DNA of 64,000 bases from assembly GCF_011074885.1 (NCBI RefSeq), contig NC_054690.1, positions 1,555,001 to 1,619,000 on the forward strand. The letters are read 5' to 3'. The position numbers were made by a program, and so were the translations under genes. The DNA comes from Brettanomyces bruxellensis (Eukaryota; Ascomycota; Pichiomycetes; Pichiales; Pichiaceae). Of this stretch, positions 40,525 to 50,896 are shown in pieces. The notes below the pieces were generated by a model. It was given only the letters and a program-made list of their open reading frames with translations, made no database searches and was not told the DNA's origin. Each line of letters starts with the position of its first letter. Position 1 is the stretch's first letter.

Positions 40525-41519
40525 AACACGACGAATATTATTACGATTATGCTCTTCATATTCATGAGACAAAATGTAGAATTGGTGATGAAAGGTTTGA
40601 TGACTGCAATTGTTCGTTTTTTAAAAATCTGGCCTTTTAATAATACTATTTGGTGACAAGCCTAAGCCAATAGGTGCAAGCAATTGAAATTAGGTTGAAA
40701 TCCGGATCAATATGTCGCATTATCTTTAATCCGAGTGACTATTACGTCATAATGCACACAGTTAAGTCATAATGTGATTGATGTATATACAAATACACAT
40801 ATATAATTTTTTGCACAGGGCCGTGCAAGGCTGTGCAGGTAGTAATAAAAACACGACATCTCTTAAAGCCGGAGAGGTAGCTGTTGGTCGGGAGTTAACT
40901 ATTCGTATTATGCATTCAAATAAATCTTAGTATATATTTTATTGTCAAGAAAATAGTGCTACTTTAAAGGTAGTGTAGAGAAAAAAATATTAGAGTTAGG
41001 TAGCTGAATCTTCAGAATTGATTATTGAACAACGAATTCTGAACATTGGGCTTTGAATATTGGACAATAAATGAAATTGTAATATTGTGTATTACGTATT
41101 GTGGTGATTGTGATTAATAAAAATAAGAAGAGCATGAACAAGAGATATGAGGGAGCATTAAGCTCCGGCGCTTAAATGACATCTTTAAGAAAAGCAAACA
41201 TGGAGTTTTTAAATGGACTATCCGGAACAAACTCAAAACATCTGAAACTTGAACGTGGTATGTGATTACTTAACTCTTTAATTCATCGGTGGATGAGTCT
41301 CCTTCTATTTGAAGCTATTTTGAGCAAGATTACAGTACATAAAAACCTACTAAATTGTAGGCACGTAGTAAAAGCAAATAATGAAGCAAGTAGTGAAAGC
41401 ATATTGCGATAAAACCTATGACATAAAAGAATGATAGTAAATGGATAGTTCACATTAAGTCATCAAGAATATAAAATAAAATGAAATAAATCGAAAATAA
41501 AAGCTAAATACATACATCA
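40525..41519. terminator. Convergent 3' region coiled-coil gene / sugar transporter
   Basis: About 1 kb between convergent stops, long for this arrangement. It is AT-rich, with a short direct repeat GCACAGGGCCGTGCAAGGCTGTGCAGG at 40814-40840 and GAATTCTGAACATTGGGCTTTGAATATTGGACAATAA-type echo repeats near 41034-41070. No open frame or RNA gene recognised. Confidence 0.4.
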
Positions 41520-43436
41520 TCACTCTATGTGAGAGACAGTCTCTTTTTGTTCTTCCCATGAAGAATTTGTAACAGCCATCCGGTGGGTTTCGTAGAGAGG
41601 AGGCAACTTCTTGATCTTCCGGCGTAGAATATGTCTCTGGAAACCATTTATTAGAGCCTTAGTCTGGTAAGAGGCATGTTTGTAGGTAGGAACATCAAAG
41701 ACATCATCCAACTCTTCTAAAGTCAAATTCTTAGTTTCAGGCAAGAACCAAAGCACCAATAGGAAGCCAACGAAGTTCCATGCGGCATACCAACCAAAGG
41801 CACCTTGTGGCTTGAAAGCCTTCAAAAGAGAAGGCCACGTGAGAGAAAGAACAAAGTTGAAGAACCAGCAAGTAGCGGTTGCAAAAGACATGGTAACATT
41901 TCTGACATATAGAGCGGCACACTCGGCAGAATAAGTGAATGGAACAGGGCCTTCAGACGAGGAGTAAACGATGGTAAAGAGATAGATACCCAAGGAGATA
42001 ACTCCAACTCTTGCCTGCATTTCAGACTCTGGAATCCAGAATGAGAAGCCCGCCAAAAGAAGGAACACAGCCATGAGTGGGAAGGAGAAAAGAAGCAATG
42101 TTCTGCGGCCAAACTTGTCGATCATGAAGAAGGCAGGAAGTGCAAACACCCAGTTGAGCATACCAAAGCCCCAGGAGGCAATAAGTGCACTTCTTTCGGA
42201 GAATCCAGAGTCGACGAATATACTGGATGAGTAGTATGCGATGACGTTAATACCGCAGAATTGCTGCATGAACATGCACACCCAGGCACCAAAGGCACCG
42301 TTTCTGTTTCTCCTGACGGTAATCATCTCCTTGATCTTCCGGAAGAACGAGAGATCACTTGAACCTTCCTCCATGATGAGAATACTGGCGTAGAATGTGT
42401 CTCTTGCAGCCTGAAGTTCGGTCGAACGAAGTGCTAACATGGATTTAAAGGCGTCCTTATGGCGATTCTTTCCCATAAGCCAACGGGGAGACTCTGGGCA
42501 GAAGAGAATCTGTCCGGCAAGAACAATTGATGGAAGCATGGCTGATCCAAGCATCAATCTCCACGAGAGACCTTCACCAATGCCATGGGCAGGGATCCTG
42601 TAGAAGGCCAAGGAGAAGACGTAGCCAAGCATAATTCCAAAAGCAGTCCATATCTGCCAGTTCATAACCAAGCCACCTCTAATTCTGGCTGGGGAGCTCT
42701 CGGACGAGTAAACTGGCACAGTCGTGGTGTTTGGACCGATGGCAAAGCCGAGGAAAAACCGCGCGATGAACAAATGCCACCAGGTATTCGTTAGAGCAGA
42801 CCAAAGACAGGTTAGAATGGCAATCACACAGCAGATGAAGATAGTACCTCTTCTGGAGAAGCGGTCATTCATCCAGTCGGTCATCCAGCACGAGATGCAG
42901 CTTGCAGACAAGTATGGGGCGCAGTTAACCAAACCCTGAAGCCACTTGTCTCGGTCGGAGTCTCCACCAATGCCAAAAGCCTTTGGATAGTACAAGTTTG
43001 CACCGTTGATCACAGTTTCATCCATTCCCTGCATGCATGCAGCCATGGAAGCTGTGCAAACCAACCAATACATCTTCCAAGGAAGAGCCCAAGGGTGTTG
43101 CTCCTCCTTGTAGAGCGACTCCTTATCCTTCTCCGAGAGAAACGTCATCGAGTTGTATCCTCGAGGATCTCTTGCAATTGCTGCAGCTTTGGCAAACAAA
43201 TCTTCATCCAAGCTGTTTTTCTTACCATAAGCCCGGCCCATGTTCATCACCTCCTCCTCCGTGTAGTTGGAGAGTAAGTTGGCTCCGTGTCCATTGCTGT
43301 TGTTGTTGATGTCATCTGCACTGGAGTCATCAGTCAATTTTTCTGGATCCACCGACGAGTTGGCCGATCGGTTGTCAAAAAGACCGTTTTCCTCTTGCTT
43401 TGTGTTTTCTTTTGGTGTGCCCGAGGACGTTGACAT
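41520..43436 (-). CDS. MFS sugar/polyol transporter
   Basis: A 638-aa member of the sugar porter family with about 12 transmembrane helices between residues 125 and 570 and a long hydrophilic N-terminus (1-115). Signatures: MQGMDETVINGANLYYPKAF in TM1, DRFSRRGTIF (loop 2-3), PVYSSESSPARIRGGLV (loop 4-5), PESPRWLMGKNR (loop 6), QQFCGINVIAYYSS (TM7), DKFGRRTLLL (loop 8-9) and PETKNLTLEELDDVF at the end of TM12. These identify the family but not the substrate. The N-terminus and TM1 resemble a fungal group often annotated as hexose, polyol or myo-inositol transporters. A 2.5-kb gene-free region lies upstream. Confidence 0.88.
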   Translation of the reverse strand: MSTSSGTPKENTKQEENGLFDNRSANSSVDPEKLTDDSSADDINNNSNGHGANLLSNYTEEEVMNMGRAYGKKNSLDEDLFAKAAAIARDPRGYNSMTFLSEKDKESLYKEEQHPWALPWKMYWLVCTASMAACMQGMDETVINGANLYYPKAFGIGGDSDRDKWLQGLVNCAPYLSASCISCWMTDWMNDRFSRRGTIFICCVIAILTCLWSALTNTWWHLFIARFFLGFAIGPNTTTVPVYSSESSPARIRGGLVMNWQIWTAFGIMLGYVFSLAFYRIPAHGIGEGLSWRLMLGSAMLPSIVLAGQILFCPESPRWLMGKNRHKDAFKSMLALRSTELQAARDTFYASILIMEEGSSDLSFFRKIKEMITVRRNRNGAFGAWVCMFMQQFCGINVIAYYSSSIFVDSGFSERSALIASWGFGMLNWVFALPAFFMIDKFGRRTLLLFSFPLMAVFLLLAGFSFWIPESEMQARVGVISLGIYLFTIVYSSSEGPVPFTYSAECAALYVRNVTMSFATATCWFFNFVLSLTWPSLLKAFKPQGAFGWYAAWNFVGFLLVLWFLPETKNLTLEELDDVFDVPTYKHASYQTKALINGFQRHILRRKIKKLPPLYETHRMAVTNSSWEEQKETVSHIE

Positions 43437-45970
43437 TTTGGAAGTGGTTACAATAAGTTTTTAGGTTGCTATCTGAGTTTTTCAGTGTGCTTCCTTAGCT
43501 ATCTGAGTACAATTGTACCTCAATGAGTGATTTCTTGGTTTTGAATCGTATTCGTATTAGGCTTTGGAATCTTTCCTCTAGTCCGGCTCAAATACTATAC
43601 TTAAACGCTTCTTCTTATATCCCTATAGTATACCTAAACTTTCTGTATATGGATCTGTCTAAAGTAACCAGTTAAAAAAATGTGTTCCTGATTAGGTATT
43701 TTTTTAGCTGTGTCTTGAAGTTGATATGGTAAAAAAAGAAGATAGACAAGCCTCTAATCAAAATCATGAATTCACTCAACTATAGGGAAACAACATCCCT
43801 TTATATACCCGAAAGACGGAAATATGTGCCGAAGGATCCCCCGGATCATGTAACATGTTCCTGGACCTCACAAACAACTTGAAGCACAGATTACCGTAAC
43901 TCCGCTCACTGCCCTAATGAGGATGAGGTCATATTATGGCTCCTATTTGTGGGGAAATTTTTACCCAGACAATAGGAAAATTTGAAATTATTTATTTCTG
44001 TTCCATAATGCATGTCTAATTGCCAACACACATAATGTTTTTCTTGGTGCCATTGTTCCATCACTTGCTTTGGCTGGACTTCAAGCTAAGGTCTCTATTT
44101 GAGCTTCTCCAATTTTTCTCCATCTTTTCTCCTTCCGTAATTTGTTCTAGTCTCCTCGAAATTCTTCTTGGCACATGCCAGTAGGAAAAGGTAATCTCAA
44201 CAGATTCTGGTATATTCTCCTACTTCTTAATAGACACATTCTACATTTTGTAGCGTAAAATATCCACATAATTCAAATTTGCCGCCCTGGATCCCCCAGA
44301 ATTCAATCTCCTTATCACCGAAACTCATCCCTCTTTCCTTTGTCAATAGTGTCTCATGCCCATTTGCTGACGTTACCTGTTTTTCTGCCTGACTACGAAG
44401 TTGCCGTTTTGCAACTTTTCTCCGGCATTGTTTCAACTAGTGCTGATTTCTGATTAAAACAGAAATTTTCTCCGCGCCAATATTTTGGATCTAGGTTGAA
44501 CCCCCTAAAAACGAATAAAGAAATGAAGAAAGTGAAATTCAAGAAAAATCAAAGTAGGAGTCCGCTAACCAAGGCAAGTCCCTAGATTGCCCGTTTAATT
44601 GCTAATTTAACCCCTTTTTTGCCCCTATGTCGAAAATTTATCCTCTTATTCCATCACTTAATTGCAGTTTCCCGCTTGCTTTGGTCAGCATATCCTCAGT
44701 CCTCTAATTATGGCGGCTAAAATCTTAGATTCATCCGTATTGAATTGGTGGTAAAAAAAAAAATAAAATCGAAAAACAAGGGGAAAAAATAAAATATTAA
44801 AAATACCAGTCTCCGTCAGTTCATGGAATTCCGTAGCTTTTCAGGGGTAAAAATAATAGTGACTAATCAGATCCCAAAATGTCCGACTTACGGAGTAGCG
44901 AATTATGCATCGCTAATTGGGCCCGTCCCCTATTCAGAAACTTCTGATCATTAAAGTTATATTCTTAAAAAGATTCATATATAACAATCACCGGGATTCT
45001 GGAGACTGCTTTGTCTTATTCTTTGATATGCAGTCTCCTCCACATTTTCATATCTGGTCTATTTCTAGTGGGGAACTGCATTTTCTTTGTCAAAATCTAT
45101 TTGTTACGAGTTTATAAGTTCACAGAACTCCGACTTTTGTTCTATTTTGGAAATACGTTGAATTCCATTCTATTATTGTCGGACATTTTTTTATTCTCTC
45201 TTTTCGATACTAATCTTTTCTGATGATCATTGCGAATGACTCCGAATTGATTTTGTTTCTTTTGAATCTTTTTTTGTTTTCTGTGTTTACACTAAATTTT
45301 CATGTTCATCATTTTACTTTTGTTCTTTCTTTTTGTCAACGGTAATCCGCGTCTAATTTCTCTACTAAACAACATCCATGGCTTTTTTAATATAATGCCT
45401 TCCCATACAAAACTCGAATCAAATGCATTTTTGCGTTTATCCATGTCGGTCAAACGGATAAGTTGATGACATTACTGGCTCTTATGTTGTTCATTTTTTT
45501 TTTTTACTTCCAACATTGTTCATTATCTATCATAAATAGATTTGTCAATTACGATCTCCCGATCGACATCAACTCTTTATCAGGTGATAATTGTCACATG
45601 ACGTAAGCTGTTTTGATACCGGTGGCAGGATATTTTAATGAATCAGTCAAAATCTACAATTGAACCATGGGTTGGTTGTTTATTGAACATTTTTGGGATA
45701 TTAGCTTGTCTCTTTTAATGCCCTATTATCTTCTGCATGTTTGATAATTCATGTAATGTATCCCAATAAATGAAGCTCATCGACAGATGAAAATCCAAAT
45801 TAGCCTCGATGCGCGAACACGTAATCTGAAAAAATGATGATGAAAAAAAAAATGCGGGAGAGAGCGAGGCATGGAACAAGATATCTGCCTCTCTATGAAT
45901 GATACCAGAAGCGATATACTTCTGAGTATTTTAATAAAAAAAGCCAAGAACTTACACTGTCAAATACAGG
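43437..45970. promoter_or_regulatory. Long gene-free region between sugar transporter and SWP1
   Basis: About 2.5 kb, the longest non-coding stretch here. It is AT-rich with scattered STRE-like CCCCT/AGGGG words (44621, 44628, 44844) and A/T runs near 44753-44764 and 45493-45505. The longest open frames are 66-70 codons and lack homology cues. No inverted repeat, tRNA or intron was recognised. A large regulated promoter, an ncRNA or a centromere-like element remain possible. Confidence 0.5.
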
Positions 45971-46810
45971 ATGTTTTATAAGTTCGAGATGCAGCATATA
46001 ATACTTGCTATGTTGGCCGTTATGGCTGGTATTGCCAATGCAATCAGTGTGTCAAACGGAATAATCAGAATCGACGGAAAAAAGCATGTATTTGGACAGA
46101 AGTCGATTCCATTGGACATTATGGACAGAAACGTTGATATTTCTTTTGATCTCCAAAATGATGATAGTGAAAAGTATGGCATTCCAGGACCAGAGCAGGT
46201 GAGTGTGATTTTGGCAGACAAAAAAGAAGATGGCACTCAAATGTATTTCTATCCTGAATATTCACAGGAAAATGGCAATTATGAGCTCACAGTTTCACTC
46301 TCGAATGACATTTCTCCGTACTTTAAGAAACAGACAAAGGTCTACGTCAAGGTTCTTGTGGGTGATCCAGATCACACGAAGAATTTGTTGAAGATTGTTG
46401 CCGTTCTTGAACCTTCAAGTAAGCTTATTGAAGACACCCAGTTTAAAGCTGCTGATAGGTTTGGTCCAAAGCCAGAGATCCACCATATTTTCCAGCAGGA
46501 TGCAAAGCAGGCTCCTGCTTTTGTGTCGCAGTTCTTCATTGTTGATGTCGTAATTGTCTTACTTGGCTTCTTTGGACTTCTTATTGTTGGAAAGTCGGTC
46601 AACTTCCAGAATCTTTCAGAAGTCGGACCATCCGCACTTCTTCTTTTGGTTTCGTTGGCGGCATTTGAGTTTATATTCTGCTTCTATTATCTCGGAGACT
46701 CCATCTTTACAACATTGTCCAGAGCTGCTATTGTGTCTCTTTTCACGTTTTTCTTTGGTTCAAGAACTCTACAGTCTCTATACCTACTAAGAACTAGTGG
46801 TAAGCGCTAG
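45971..46810 (+). CDS. SWP1: Oligosaccharyltransferase subunit Swp1 (ribophorin II)
   Basis: The delta/ribophorin II subunit of the ER N-glycosylation complex, which associates with Wbp1 and Ost2. The 279 aa match the family (S. cerevisiae 286). A signal peptide (IILAMLAVMAGIANA) is followed by a luminal beta-rich domain (about 25-175), the conserved FGPKPEIHHIFQQDAKQAP junction and three C-terminal membrane helices (about 190-210, 222-245, 250-270). The ORF begins MFYKFEMQHII; the second Met (residue 7) is an equally good start for the signal peptide. Confidence 0.9.
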   Translation: MFYKFEMQHIILAMLAVMAGIANAISVSNGIIRIDGKKHVFGQKSIPLDIMDRNVDISFDLQNDDSEKYGIPGPEQVSVILADKKEDGTQMYFYPEYSQENGNYELTVSLSNDISPYFKKQTKVYVKVLVGDPDHTKNLLKIVAVLEPSSKLIEDTQFKAADRFGPKPEIHHIFQQDAKQAPAFVSQFFIVDVVIVLLGFFGLLIVGKSVNFQNLSEVGPSALLLLVSLAAFEFIFCFYYLGDSIFTTLSRAAIVSLFTFFFGSRTLQSLYLLRTSGKR

Positions 46811-47104
46811 TTTGATTACCCAATGATGAATGAATCAAGTCATTTTGGAGTTGCTGCACCACTCTTTATCTGTTCATCGGCATTTATCTATGTATAATAA
46901 TGAAGAGTATAGAAATTAAGAATGTTGTGGGTGTTAAACGTATAATATGGATGCATATAGATGCCATTAGTTATCCGGTTTCAGGCCTCGATTGCTTTTT
47001 GGTCGTAATAAAGCCATAATCAATCTGTATAAAGCTATAATCCACATAAAGTCTTAATCAGTCAACATAAAGTCTTAATCAATCCACATAAATCCACCTG
47101 ACAT
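46811..47104. terminator. Convergent 3' region SWP1 / IMP1
   Basis: 294 bp with a short tandem echo (CATAAAGTCTTAATCARTC, twice at 47044-47086, with degenerate copies). It presumably contains both 3' ends. Confidence 0.45.
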
Positions 47105-47713
47105 CTACCAATTTTCTTCACAGTATGTATTGTCCATCTGCCTAAAGTACTGGTCCTTAAAAGACAATATTCGTGGAACATACCATGCTCTAATCAGCTT
47201 GCCACATATAAGACCCATCGGAAGAACTGAATATGTTCTGGAATCAATCGAATCTGTAAGATTATCACCTGTAACCCAGCAATGACCTTCAGGAACTATC
47301 ACGTAATTATTGAAGTTTGCATTAAGATTTGAACGCTTTAGCTCTTCCTGGCCTTCAATTTTAGTTGTGGTTTCTGCCACTTGATCTCTTAGGCCCTTTA
47401 AAGTGTTGCGGCTTGGATCTATAAGTATAATATCTCCAGGCATGCCTGTGATTCGTTTGCAAACCCAACTTTCTGGTGAATTTGGCTTTCTGGCAACTAT
47501 TACATCCCCCATATGCACATTACGGCCATATTTATGCCGTTTATCAACAATTGCATAGTCATCAGATACATGTAATGTGGGAAGCATCGAATCTCCCGAA
47601 GTTGAACTTAGCTCAAAAGCGTTCATTGAAAACATGTGGAAAAAAGCAACTGCTCTGACAGCATAAGAAATCACACGTCCGCCTTCTTTTGCAAAGTATA
47701 GAATTGATGGCAT
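47105..47713 (-). CDS. IMP1: Mitochondrial inner membrane protease subunit 1
   Basis: A signal-peptidase-type Ser/Lys protease facing the intermembrane space that matures Cox2, cytochrome b2 and similar substrates with Imp2. The 202 aa are slightly longer than usual (about 190). A membrane anchor lies at about 14-32. Catalytic Ser42 is in the box STSGDSMLPTL, Lys86 in VCKRITGMPGD, and the conserved C-terminal box is GHCWVTGDNLTDSIDSRTYS. It is divergent from LUC7. The S-x-S-R-T-Y form of the last box favours Imp1 over Imp2. Confidence 0.9.
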   Translation of the reverse strand: MPSILYFAKEGGRVISYAVRAVAFFHMFSMNAFELSSTSGDSMLPTLHVSDDYAIVDKRHKYGRNVHMGDVIVARKPNSPESWVCKRITGMPGDIILIDPSRNTLKGLRDQVAETTTKIEGQEELKRSNLNANFNNYVIVPEGHCWVTGDNLTDSIDSRTYSVLPMGLICGKLIRAWYVPRILSFKDQYFRQMDNTYCEENW

Positions 47714-48222
47714 GATTTATGTTATGTGCAATGCTTGTATAATTGGAAAATTGTGGGCTTTTGTGTTGATCTGCAAGTGTCTGTTGAAGCTAATATGTAT
47801 TATCTGATTTAGCACATGTAAGCTATGCTATATGTCGCTGGTATAGGATCGAAATGTATGAAATTAGAGCCTTTTGAAATTGATACCATAAGTTCAGTAT
47901 TGCTGTACTGATGTTTATATGACAATGCAAAGATATTTTATATATTGATGTTATGATAATATTGATGTGTCTTCGACATAACACTATTATTGATGAGAGA
48001 AAAAACTCAGCATCGCTTTATCGGTATCGCTTTATCGGTATTTTTTCATCATCTTTTTCTTCCTCTTTTCGCTTTTCGTACTTAAATTATTTTTTGAACA
48101 TACATATCGTTTTTTCTATTATTTTCCCTTTCTTTACTCTCTTTCCGAACCACCAGATCTAATACACATTCATCCTCCTCTTTAACAGCTCATAGTACAG
48201 ATATACTATCTGCATTCTCAAA
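47714..48222. promoter_or_regulatory. Divergent promoter IMP1 / LUC7
   Basis: About 510 bp with pyrimidine-rich DNA near LUC7 (48050-48140) and a perfect 12-bp direct repeat CGCTTTATCGGT (48014-48025, 48026-48037). No other element or gene recognised. Confidence 0.5.
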
Positions 48223-48981
48223 ATGTCTTCATCATATATACAAAGGCTTGAGCTGGAAAAGCTAATGAGTAGAGATTCTTTAAACCATTTACCAAATACA
48301 GACAATAAGCATCGCAATGAATCACGATATTCCGATCCTAGAGTTCTAAATAATTCCAGAATATGTAAAAGCTACTTGGTTGGGAGTTGCCCATATGAAA
48401 TGCTTCGTGGTACGAAGGAAAATTTGGGTAGATGCCCCAGGATTCACAACAAAAAGTATAAGATTATATACCAGGCTGCTAAAGAAAGAGGGGAAAGAAT
48501 GCCACGTCATGATTTCGAGCTTGATTACTTGCGTGACCTAGAAAGCTTTCTTGATCAGTGTAATCGGAAAGCTGCCCAGGCAGAAAAGAGATTGCAATCG
48601 ACTGAAGAGGAAAAAGAGAGCGTGGCAAACATCACCACACAGATTGATGAATATGACACAAGGATAGCTGTCATAACACAGGAGATTGAAACACTCACAG
48701 ATAAAGGCGAACTAGAGAAGGCAATTGATCTTGCGATTAAACTTAAATCATATATTTTCCAAAGAGACAAGTTTGCGACGCTTTACTCAACCACACTTGA
48801 AAGCATGAACCAAAGTGCGGCGCAGAAACTTCAGATATGTAAAGTGTGTGGATCCTTTCTTTCTGTTTTGGATAACGATAAAAGATTAGCATACCACTTC
48901 ACAGGAAAGCTTCATCTTGCATATGCGGATATGCGGGCCACTGTTGATGAGTTAAAGCAAAAATTGAGGGTGAAAGATTGA
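48223..48981 (+). CDS. LUC7: U1 snRNP protein Luc7
   Basis: A U1 snRNP component that stabilises 5' splice-site recognition. The protein is 252 aa (S. cerevisiae 261). Zinc finger 1 is of CCCH type (CKSYLVGSCPYEML through GRCPRIH, about 47-86). A long helical coiled coil spans about 115-195. Zinc finger 2 is of C2H2 type (CKVCGSFLSVL, then HFTGKLHLAY, about 204-232). The short Arg/Ser-free C-terminus is usual for the yeast protein. Its stop is only 22 bp from the stop of the convergent LDO-like gene. Confidence 0.93.
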   Translation: MSSSYIQRLELEKLMSRDSLNHLPNTDNKHRNESRYSDPRVLNNSRICKSYLVGSCPYEMLRGTKENLGRCPRIHNKKYKIIYQAAKERGERMPRHDFELDYLRDLESFLDQCNRKAAQAEKRLQSTEEEKESVANITTQIDEYDTRIAVITQEIETLTDKGELEKAIDLAIKLKSYIFQRDKFATLYSTTLESMNQSAAQKLQICKVCGSFLSVLDNDKRLAYHFTGKLHLAYADMRATVDELKQKLRVKD

Positions 48982-49003
48982 GATCATGCCTGGTATTTAT
49001 TGC

Positions 49004-50346
49004 TTAGTCGTTTTTCTTCGACTCGTTTGTTTTAACTATCTCTTTTGACGGATTATTCTTGGCGGCACTTTTTATCTTTTCACTTTCAACATTCTTTTGG
49101 ATCTCTTTTGCTGTTGTGGCATTTGCAACCTCTGCTCTTCCCACAGATGGGGGAATCATGTTTGCAAAATATGTCAAGATTCGTCTCACCGGAAGAATCG
49201 ACCTCAAGGTATTGGTAATAAGCACAAATGTCAAGTATGTGAGCCCAACAATAAGTGCTAATGTGAGCATTGATGCTAATAGTATAAGGAATAATGGTAA
49301 GAGTCCAATTGCTGTCAAAAAGATCTGAAGTGTTAGTAGTTGAAGAGTTCAAACGTGAAGAAAATAAGGAATACTCACACGATATAGCTGCAAAAATAGA
49401 AATGCCAAACCCTATCACCGAACTTGCAAATGTGGTAAAGAAGCTCATGATGGTAAATGCCAATAAAAGTGGAGGGAAGCTTATGGCCAATGAACACGCG
49501 TAACAAGTCTAATGAGATGTACTGTTAGTAAAGAAAACAAATATGATGGTGCAAATAAAATGCGTCTGTCTTATTCTTACCCTTAATGGTGGTGAAGTTT
49601 GATCAATTGCAAGTGCGATTGAGGATAATTTTCCCTTAATATAGTCGAAAAATAGCATTGCATTTCTGGAATTATTAATTTGTTAGTATTGATGAAAAGG
49701 GATTATTAAAGAATAGAAAAAAAGCGGGACAGGGAACAAGAGAATTTGGAAGACAAAAAGAGATTGAGAGTAGAAAAATAAATAAAACAAGTAACAGGAA
49801 TAAAATAAAATAGAGTGAAACTAAAAAAAAAAGGATTTAGTGCAGAATATCTTGTCGCAGATCAAATCTAAAATTTGCAAGGGACCTTTTATTTAGCAAT
49901 TGCATATGCTCACGAATTCATACTTACAATAATGCAAGATTTCTGTACTTGCTATTTCTTGGAACAAGTTGGTCGATAAGCCAGGTCAAATCCAATGCTA
50001 ATCTGTTGATAAATGAAACAGTATTAATATGCAAATTGTTTTCCTGGCGAGAAACTAAATTGGCAATCCAATTGAAAAAAGAAGCAGGACTAAAATATAA
50101 GTCATATCCTTTCTCTAAAGCAACAGGATCAGAATTAGCATTTTGTTCCAATGTGAGCTCTTCCTTTTCTTTTTTAATCTGAATTTCATTCTTTGACATT
50201 CTCACAGTACTTTGCGCCAAAGATTTAAAGGGACAACCATCGAAATTATTCACAGGTGTAGTTTTGATACTTTTGTTTGGACTTGAAAGAACCGAGTCGA
50301 ACAACTTTGGAGAAGGAGTGTGCATGAATTCTTGAGTTTTTGGCAT
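49004..50346 (-). CDS. Four-exon membrane-hairpin protein, LDO45/LDO16-like
   Basis: Read as four exons: 50346-49928, 49665-49581, 49508-49379 and 49311-49004 (942 nt, 313 aa). Donors are GTAAGT, GTAAGA and GTGAGT. All three introns have a TACTAAC box 15-25 nt before the acceptor. Exons 1-2 give a hydrophilic N-terminus and an amphipathic helical section (FFNWIANLVSRQ, LALDLTWLIDQLVPRN). Exons 3-4 encode two long hydrophobic stretches (SFPPLLLAFTIMSFF and on; SIGLLPLFLILLASML, LALIVGLTYLTFVL), then a Lys-rich tail. The double-hairpin layout and the joining of an N-terminal exon to a membrane exon recall the lipid-droplet proteins LDO45/LDO16. Other reticulon-like proteins are possible. The exon structure is better supported than the family. 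Confidence 0.6.
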
Positions 50347-50598
50347 GTTTTGAAGGTGGCAAAATTGTTATTTGATATTTTGAAATCAATTGCAAGGCTT
50401 ATCTATTCTATGTAATTCCATTCGATGGAAAGTTTACAAAGATGGTGATCACCCTCAGAAAATACATCTTAGGGGAAAAAGCAGTTTTCATTTTATTTAT
50501 TAATCGAATGTGTACTTAATATACAATTTTTTTTAAAAGCAGCAAATTTATTAAATTTATGAAGGGAACAAACAAATTTAGAAAAATAAAAAATCCCA

Positions 50599-50896
50599 TC
50601 AACTATCTTGAATCATCAAAAGGAGAAATATATATATAAATGTGAGAAGAAGAACAACAAAGGTGAATACCAATGTAAACATCATTAAAGCAGGCAGAAT
50701 TGTTGGGAGCCAAATCGGTACTGCAGATTAAGGTATGAACAAAGTTAACATGAATTCTCAGGGCTTTAGAATATGTTTAGAATATGATTATAATGCGTTA
50801 TTTGGACTTACTTGTAAAGATAGCGAATATGATTAGAGCCAGAAGAGTAGTGATCCCAAGTATATAAATGAAGGCATCAAGACCGGAAGATGACAT
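50599..50896 (-). CDS. Small spliced two-helix membrane protein, 68 aa
   Basis: Too short for simple ORF calling. Exon 1 is 50896-50812 (85 nt, from ATG). The intron, 50811-50721, has donor GTAAGT, a TGTTAAC branch-like box and acceptor TGCAG. Exon 2 is 50720-50599, ending in TGA. The frames join exactly to 207 nt. The product has a short polar N-terminus (MSSSGLDA), a first helix at about 9-28 (FIYILGITTLLALIIFAIFT), a PIWLP turn, and a second long helix at about 36-63, ending IQDS. I do not recognise the family; size and topology recall small ER or V-ATPase accessory subunits. A signal-consistent intron plus two coherent membrane helices argue for a real gene. Confidence 0.6.
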
